Source: Zhengitettix transpicula (taxonomy: Eukaryota > Arthropoda > Insecta > Orthoptera > Tetrigidae). From it: 64,000 nt of DNA. Of the stretch, positions 59,501 to 64,000 are shown in pieces. The DNA lies in NCBI GenBank assembly GCA_037074705.1, contig CM073591.1, positions 182,677,432 to 182,741,431 on the forward strand, read 5' to 3'. Position numbers and translations under genes: made by a program. The stretch's first letter is position 1. Every line of letters begins with the position of its first letter. The notes under the pieces were generated by a model that saw only the letters and a list, made by a program, of their open reading frames with translations, searched no databases and was not told the DNA's origin.

Positions 59501-60960
59501 CCAATCAAATAAATTATTCCATATTTTTCTGACATATTGTGTGATTTATTTATTTATTATTCCTTTAATACTTTGAAAATAGTATCGTTCCAAATATGGC
59601 CGTTACCGCGCAAAAATCTTCCAGAACTTTAATTGGTAAATATATGAAAAAATCGAACCATTTCCATCAACGTTTAAGTAAAAGAAATATTGCATTTACT
59701 ACGCCCTAAACGTTTCAATTATAATTAATTTTTTAATTCTTTTATACATATTACAGGTGTTATAGTTTGTAAATGTATAATTGGATTAAAATTGTTTTAA
59801 AAGACAGCAAGTACTCTGTTTGACTCTATTTGAGAACGTGCTAGGTTTGGTGATTTGCAAATGAGCGAATCGTGTGTTTGAGTGAGAAGCACGCCACTTA
59901 GCTGCTGTGAGGTTGTATGTCGCTATGAAGTGATTACTTAGCTGGACACGCAACTGGGCGGCCCTATGATAATGCCACGGCAATTACCTTGCAGCTATAA
60001 AGCCCTTCCTTCTTATCAGCTCTTATTTTCTTTTCAACCGGACACCTTCACTTCGTTTGTGCCGCTGGTATTACTTCAGAGCAGTGTGTACTTTGAAATT
60101 CTCCTTCTCTGTATGCGTCAAGGTCAGTTCGATAATCCAATATTCTCACTAACAATTCGAAAATTTTTAAAAATACTTCGAGCTTGATTATAGATTATAA
60201 ATAAATATAATATTTTAGATATTGCTACGTTTATGATTTATGTGAACTGAGGTTCGAAAGATAATATGAGAACCAAAGGAATAAAAACAAAGCTGAAACA
60301 CATTAAGAAATTAGACTTAAATTATACTTTCGATTTATTAAAAATACATCCTTTTTTAAATAATGAATACAATTATAAAAATTAGAAAAATTTCTTAAAT
60401 GTGGCATATAAAAATAAAACTTACTTCCATTACCATCAAACAAGATACGATTCGCCTTAACATCCATGAATTTTTAATACAGAATCACTGATACTTTCGT
60501 CCTCATATAGTTCAACTAGTATCTTTTGTTTGACAAACATTTTCACGCAGGTCCAAACGTAACAATTTTATGTTTCAAAAATATTAACAGTAGCCTGAAG
60601 TCTAGGACATCAGAATAAATATATAATTATTCATAAAATTAATAAAACCGTATTCAAGTAACCGTTGCTAATATCGAGAATTTATTAATTATAATTATAT
60701 TAAATTTCGGTAGCCAAATAAATATTTGGAAGTAATAAGGTGGAGAGTTTTATTTACAATTATTGGGGCAGATTGGCAAATGGTGAATATTACAAGATAA
60801 AAGGATACTAGGAAATAAAATATTTGATCAATCATTGATTAAATAATTAATAAAACAATTGATTTGTTTATTAAAGAACTTTATTCTTCCAACGTTTGTC
60901 TTTCGAATAATATCATTCAATTTTAGTTGTGTTTCAACTGTTATTAAAATTTATTAAGTA
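59501..60960. other. No recognised feature
   Basis: 59800-60130 is less AT-rich. Frames of 65 and 73 codons there have no recognisable domain. Confidence 0.4.
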
Positions 60961-61709
60961 CTAGCTGGGTGCCCGGCGTTGCTCGTGTACTTATTTATAT
61001 AAACTCGAAAAAGTATTTAATTGAACACTTAAATATATTCCTAGAGTATTTCAGGATATAATCGTCACTCAGTCTTCATACATTACGAAATATTACATTG
61101 ATGAAATTGTTAGCTAGACTCACAACTAATACAGCGCGAAAATTAACTTACATTTTCCCCAAGGATGGTAAAGTAATTCGTATTCTTCTTTATTATCATT
61201 TGATGGAGTATTGCTGTATAAAATTATACTTTTTATTTAAAGAAAATATTTCTGCTTTATTTAATTCCTAATAAAGGAGATATTTCCTTTGTTCGTTGCG
61301 TAGTAACTTCTTTCTCTCGCGTGACGTCATTGTCTCTTGGCGCGCAGTAATTTAATGATCACGGTTTTTAATTATAATTCTTTCCGCATGTATACTTTAT
61401 ATTAAATAAAAATATTTCTGCTTTATTTCATTACGAAATACAGAACTATATTTAGGATGCGTCAATGTCTTGAAAACTTATGACGTCATCGTCTCGCGCA
61501 GTAATTTAACACTAATTCGTAACTTATTTCAATTATAATTATTTCCACGTTTATTCTAGGGGTTTCTCACCCCCACAGTACCGGTTCTCGATTTTGGCAG
61601 AATACGTATATAAATTTTTGTTGCATTCTGTCCACGCGATAAAATTTGTATAAAGAACAACGTAAATACATACATACATACAAATATACACGCTATTTTA
61701 TTATATAGA
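60961..61709 (-). mobile_element. Non-autonomous Helitron, family A, intermediate form
   Basis: On the minus strand it starts TCTATATAATAAAATAGCG after an A and ends gccgggcacccagCTAG at 60961 before a T. 749 bp. It carries two gacgtcat..tctc modules (near 61323 and 61481), one more than the 31146 copy. Confidence 0.92.
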
Positions 61710-62011
61710 TTTAAATTTACACATTTTCCCAAGACTTCCAGAACGTCTGAATGTATTGACACCAAAGACGCTCATGTTTGTCACTTAATTGATTTACACA
61801 AATAAGTTTAAATGTCATTAAGTGCTGATTTAAAAATGGGATGAACCCTGTTTTAGAGTTATTAACGTTTTTAATACAGATTTTCTATATTTTCGTTTTT
61901 AACATTCATTTTTTACTCACTCAAACCCGTACATGTTTACATATCCATCCTTATTTAATTTTTTTTTTCTCGAAACATGGACACGGAAGGACGGATGTGT
62001 TTTAATCATCG

Positions 62012-62330
62012 CTAGATGGGTGCGCGGCGTTGTCATAATTAAACTCAGCGACATCCATAATCCAGGATTTGTCTCCAATATCGGTAACCGCGTTATTTTT
62101 ATGTAAAACCTTTCGAACCCCATCCCTTCCATGCCAAAAGGGGGTTGAAATTATACTGACGCTACATTGGGAGAAATACTATCAATCTCATTTATTTATC
62201 CGACGCAAATAACGGCCGTTTAAGGATGTTTGAAAATATCCAACCCCCCCCCCCTCCCCCAATTTTTCCACACAGTGTTTGTTTCCGGTTAGCAAAGAAC
62301 ATGTGGTCGAAATTTGGTGAATATTAGACA
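62012..62330 (-). mobile_element. Helitron-like family B, 3' part
   Basis: The CTAG end at 62012-62015 is followed on plus by atgggtgcgcggcgttg and the body attaaactcagcgacatcc. It reaches gtttgtttccggtt and ggtcgaaatttggtgaat. The TC end was not found, so the right side is truncated. A C11 run lies at about 62245-62256. Confidence 0.7.
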
Positions 62331-63172
62331 AATTACGTACATAAAACATTTCTAGTCTTATTCATGCGATATAACCACAGTTCCTTTCTCTGGAATATTC
62401 CAAACGTATCAGCTGCCTGTCCTTTAATTCATCAAGGTAAATGAAGACAAGAAACGTATATATTTAATTTGGAATTACGGTTGAGTGTAAATACGTGATA
62501 AATATATATCGGACCTTTTAAATGTTCTAGCGATTGAATACCGTAGTTTCTTAAAACCAGAACATATCATTTAAATAATTTTTGTTTTGAAGTTATCTAT
62601 CCGCGTCATTGAGATATTCACGTTTACTGCGTCCAGAACTATTTTTGGGGGAAAATTCTTACACAATATTGAATTAAGTATGAATATGGTCTAGCGAATT
62701 CTTCCCTGATAGTGAACGCAAGATCGATAGTTTGAAGGATTTCTAGGCGTAATTGGAGGGCGCGACGGAGAAATCTGTTTCACGGTAGGACGACGCCAGA
62801 TCTCCAGGGGCGGATGTCAACTGCAGGAATCTACTAGGTACCAATTCCATTAGCAACATACCTAAAAAAACATTGCAGAGCGAATGTTGGAGTCAGAAAA
62901 CAACAAAATATTTAAAAGGACTATGACACGTGCAACTGATCACCTGTAAAAGTTGTGGTTGAAACCAACAGTAGGTTGATCGCGTAAGATGGGAGTAAAA
63001 TATCTAAACAATTGCAAATAAATCCCCCGAAACTTAACCGTCCTCAAACAATCTTAAGATTGCGTATTAGATACCCTCATACATCTGTCAATTCTTAATT
63101 TTGAGACTTTAAGATGAAAGCAAAACTTTTAGGTGATTAATGCGACGAACCAGTAATACACTGAGAGCACTT
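62331..63172. other. No recognised feature
   Basis: 62690-62860 is less AT-rich with no supported frame. Confidence 0.4.
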
Positions 63173-63174
63173 TA

Positions 63175-64000
63175 CGAGGGTAGTCCCGGAAGTTCACGAC
63201 CTGACGTATAGATGTAGGTTGTGGTCTAAAGTACCAACCTTATAAAGCTTACGTTTGAAGTTCTGTTTGATAGCTACCAACAGTGAACGCTCTAAATCAA
63301 TTCGTAAAAATGGCAAAATTGGTCATCGTTATGTGATAAAATATTTTCATTTCAAAGGCCTGAGTCCTACCAACATCTAAGTCGAACTAGATTCATTCGT
63401 TTACAATAATAAAATATTGGTTGACAGAGATGCCAAGACGAACATCGCAGTGATCGATCACGCTAGAAATGGTGACGAAAATCCACAAAATGTAATTGGA
63501 TGATCGACGACTGAAAGTACGCGAAGTAGCAGATTATGTATTACATATCGATTGAAAACTTAGACTTGAGAAAGCTGTGAGCGAGACGAATGCCGCGTTT
63601 GCTTACAACGGAACAAAACCAGCGTGGTGGTAATGTTTCAACCGAGCGTTTGGCGATGTTCCAAAACCTACTTTTTGCGTCATTTCATAACCACGGATAA
63701 AACAAGGGTCCATCACTTCACACCTGAGACGAAGGAACAATGAAACCAATGGACTGAAAGGGACGAATCGGCTCTAAAGAGAGTCATCTGCTAGAATCAT
63801 GACGTCAGTTTTTTTACATGGGAGTGAATAATTTTCTTTGATTATCTTCAAAAAGCAATCAAGAACGAGTATTGTTCAAATTTATTGAAACGTATGAGTG
63901 AAATCAAGAAAATACATTGGAATTAGCTGAAAAATAAAGTGTTACTTCATGATACACTATTTACCAAATCCATATTCTAATGGCCAAAATGAATGAGTTG
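63175..64000 (+). pseudogene. mariner transposase pseudogene, cut by the window end
   Basis: A mariner-type end cgagggtagtcccggaagtt follows TA at 63173. Plus-strand frames then give FHFKGLSPT (first HTH region), REVADYV (second HTH), LTTEQNQRG, a decayed catalytic DETW region near 63690-63740, VNNFL..LSSKSNQ near 63830, and a HDN-like motif near 63945. Fragments are out of frame. It is a different, more decayed lineage than the copy at 49400. The 3' end lies beyond the window. Confidence 0.75.

Overview
This window is eukaryotic, AT-rich (roughly two thirds A+T by eye) and packed with decayed transposable elements. The mix fits an arthropod, most likely an insect with a large repeat-rich genome: Penelope-like elements with a GIY-YIG region, mariner transposases, Jockey/R1-type RNase H fragments, short non-autonomous Helitrons with TC...CTAG ends, and a poly(A) retroposon. 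The species cannot be fixed from the sequence. I found no intact host protein-coding gene, no rRNA, no functional tRNA and no CRISPR. Almost every open frame is short and has no support as a gene.

Layout. 1-9 kb: a repeat also present at 23.8 kb, a GC-rich island at 1.37 kb, a poly(A) retroposon at 2.4 kb, a Helitron-like body with a minisatellite at 3.6-4.2 kb, a palindrome made of two tRNA-like units at 4.25 kb, and a Penelope-like element at 5.07-7.57 kb interrupted by a retroposon with a clear target-site duplication. 9-24 kb: a 107-bp tandem duplication, a CT microsatellite, a non-LTR RNase H relic, three GC-rich islands, a Helitron-like copy and two retroposons head to head. 24-31 kb: a second Penelope-like relic followed by very AT-rich sequence. 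31-48 kb: an end-to-end Helitron, further retroposons (one with a 22-bp duplication), the largest Helitron-associated minisatellite at 43.5 kb, and a nest of retroposon pieces at 46.6-47.7 kb. 49-64 kb: two mariner relics, a non-LTR RNase H relic, a foldback element with a perfect central palindrome, a pseudogene of an uncharacterised arthropod repeat family, two more complete Helitrons, and GC-rich islands.

The strongest leads are three. (1) A ~540-bp poly(A) retroposon family, about 15 pieces here, with conserved hairpins; in one, a base pair has switched G-C to A-T on both strands between subfamilies, which points to a selected RNA fold. (2) A Helitron-like family that carries the same ~29-bp minisatellite beside its body at three separate loci. 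(3) A palindrome whose two arms each fold as the D, anticodon and T arms of a tRNA. About eight GC-rich islands in the AT-rich background may be regulatory modules or missed exons; comparison with related genomes would be needed to judge them.
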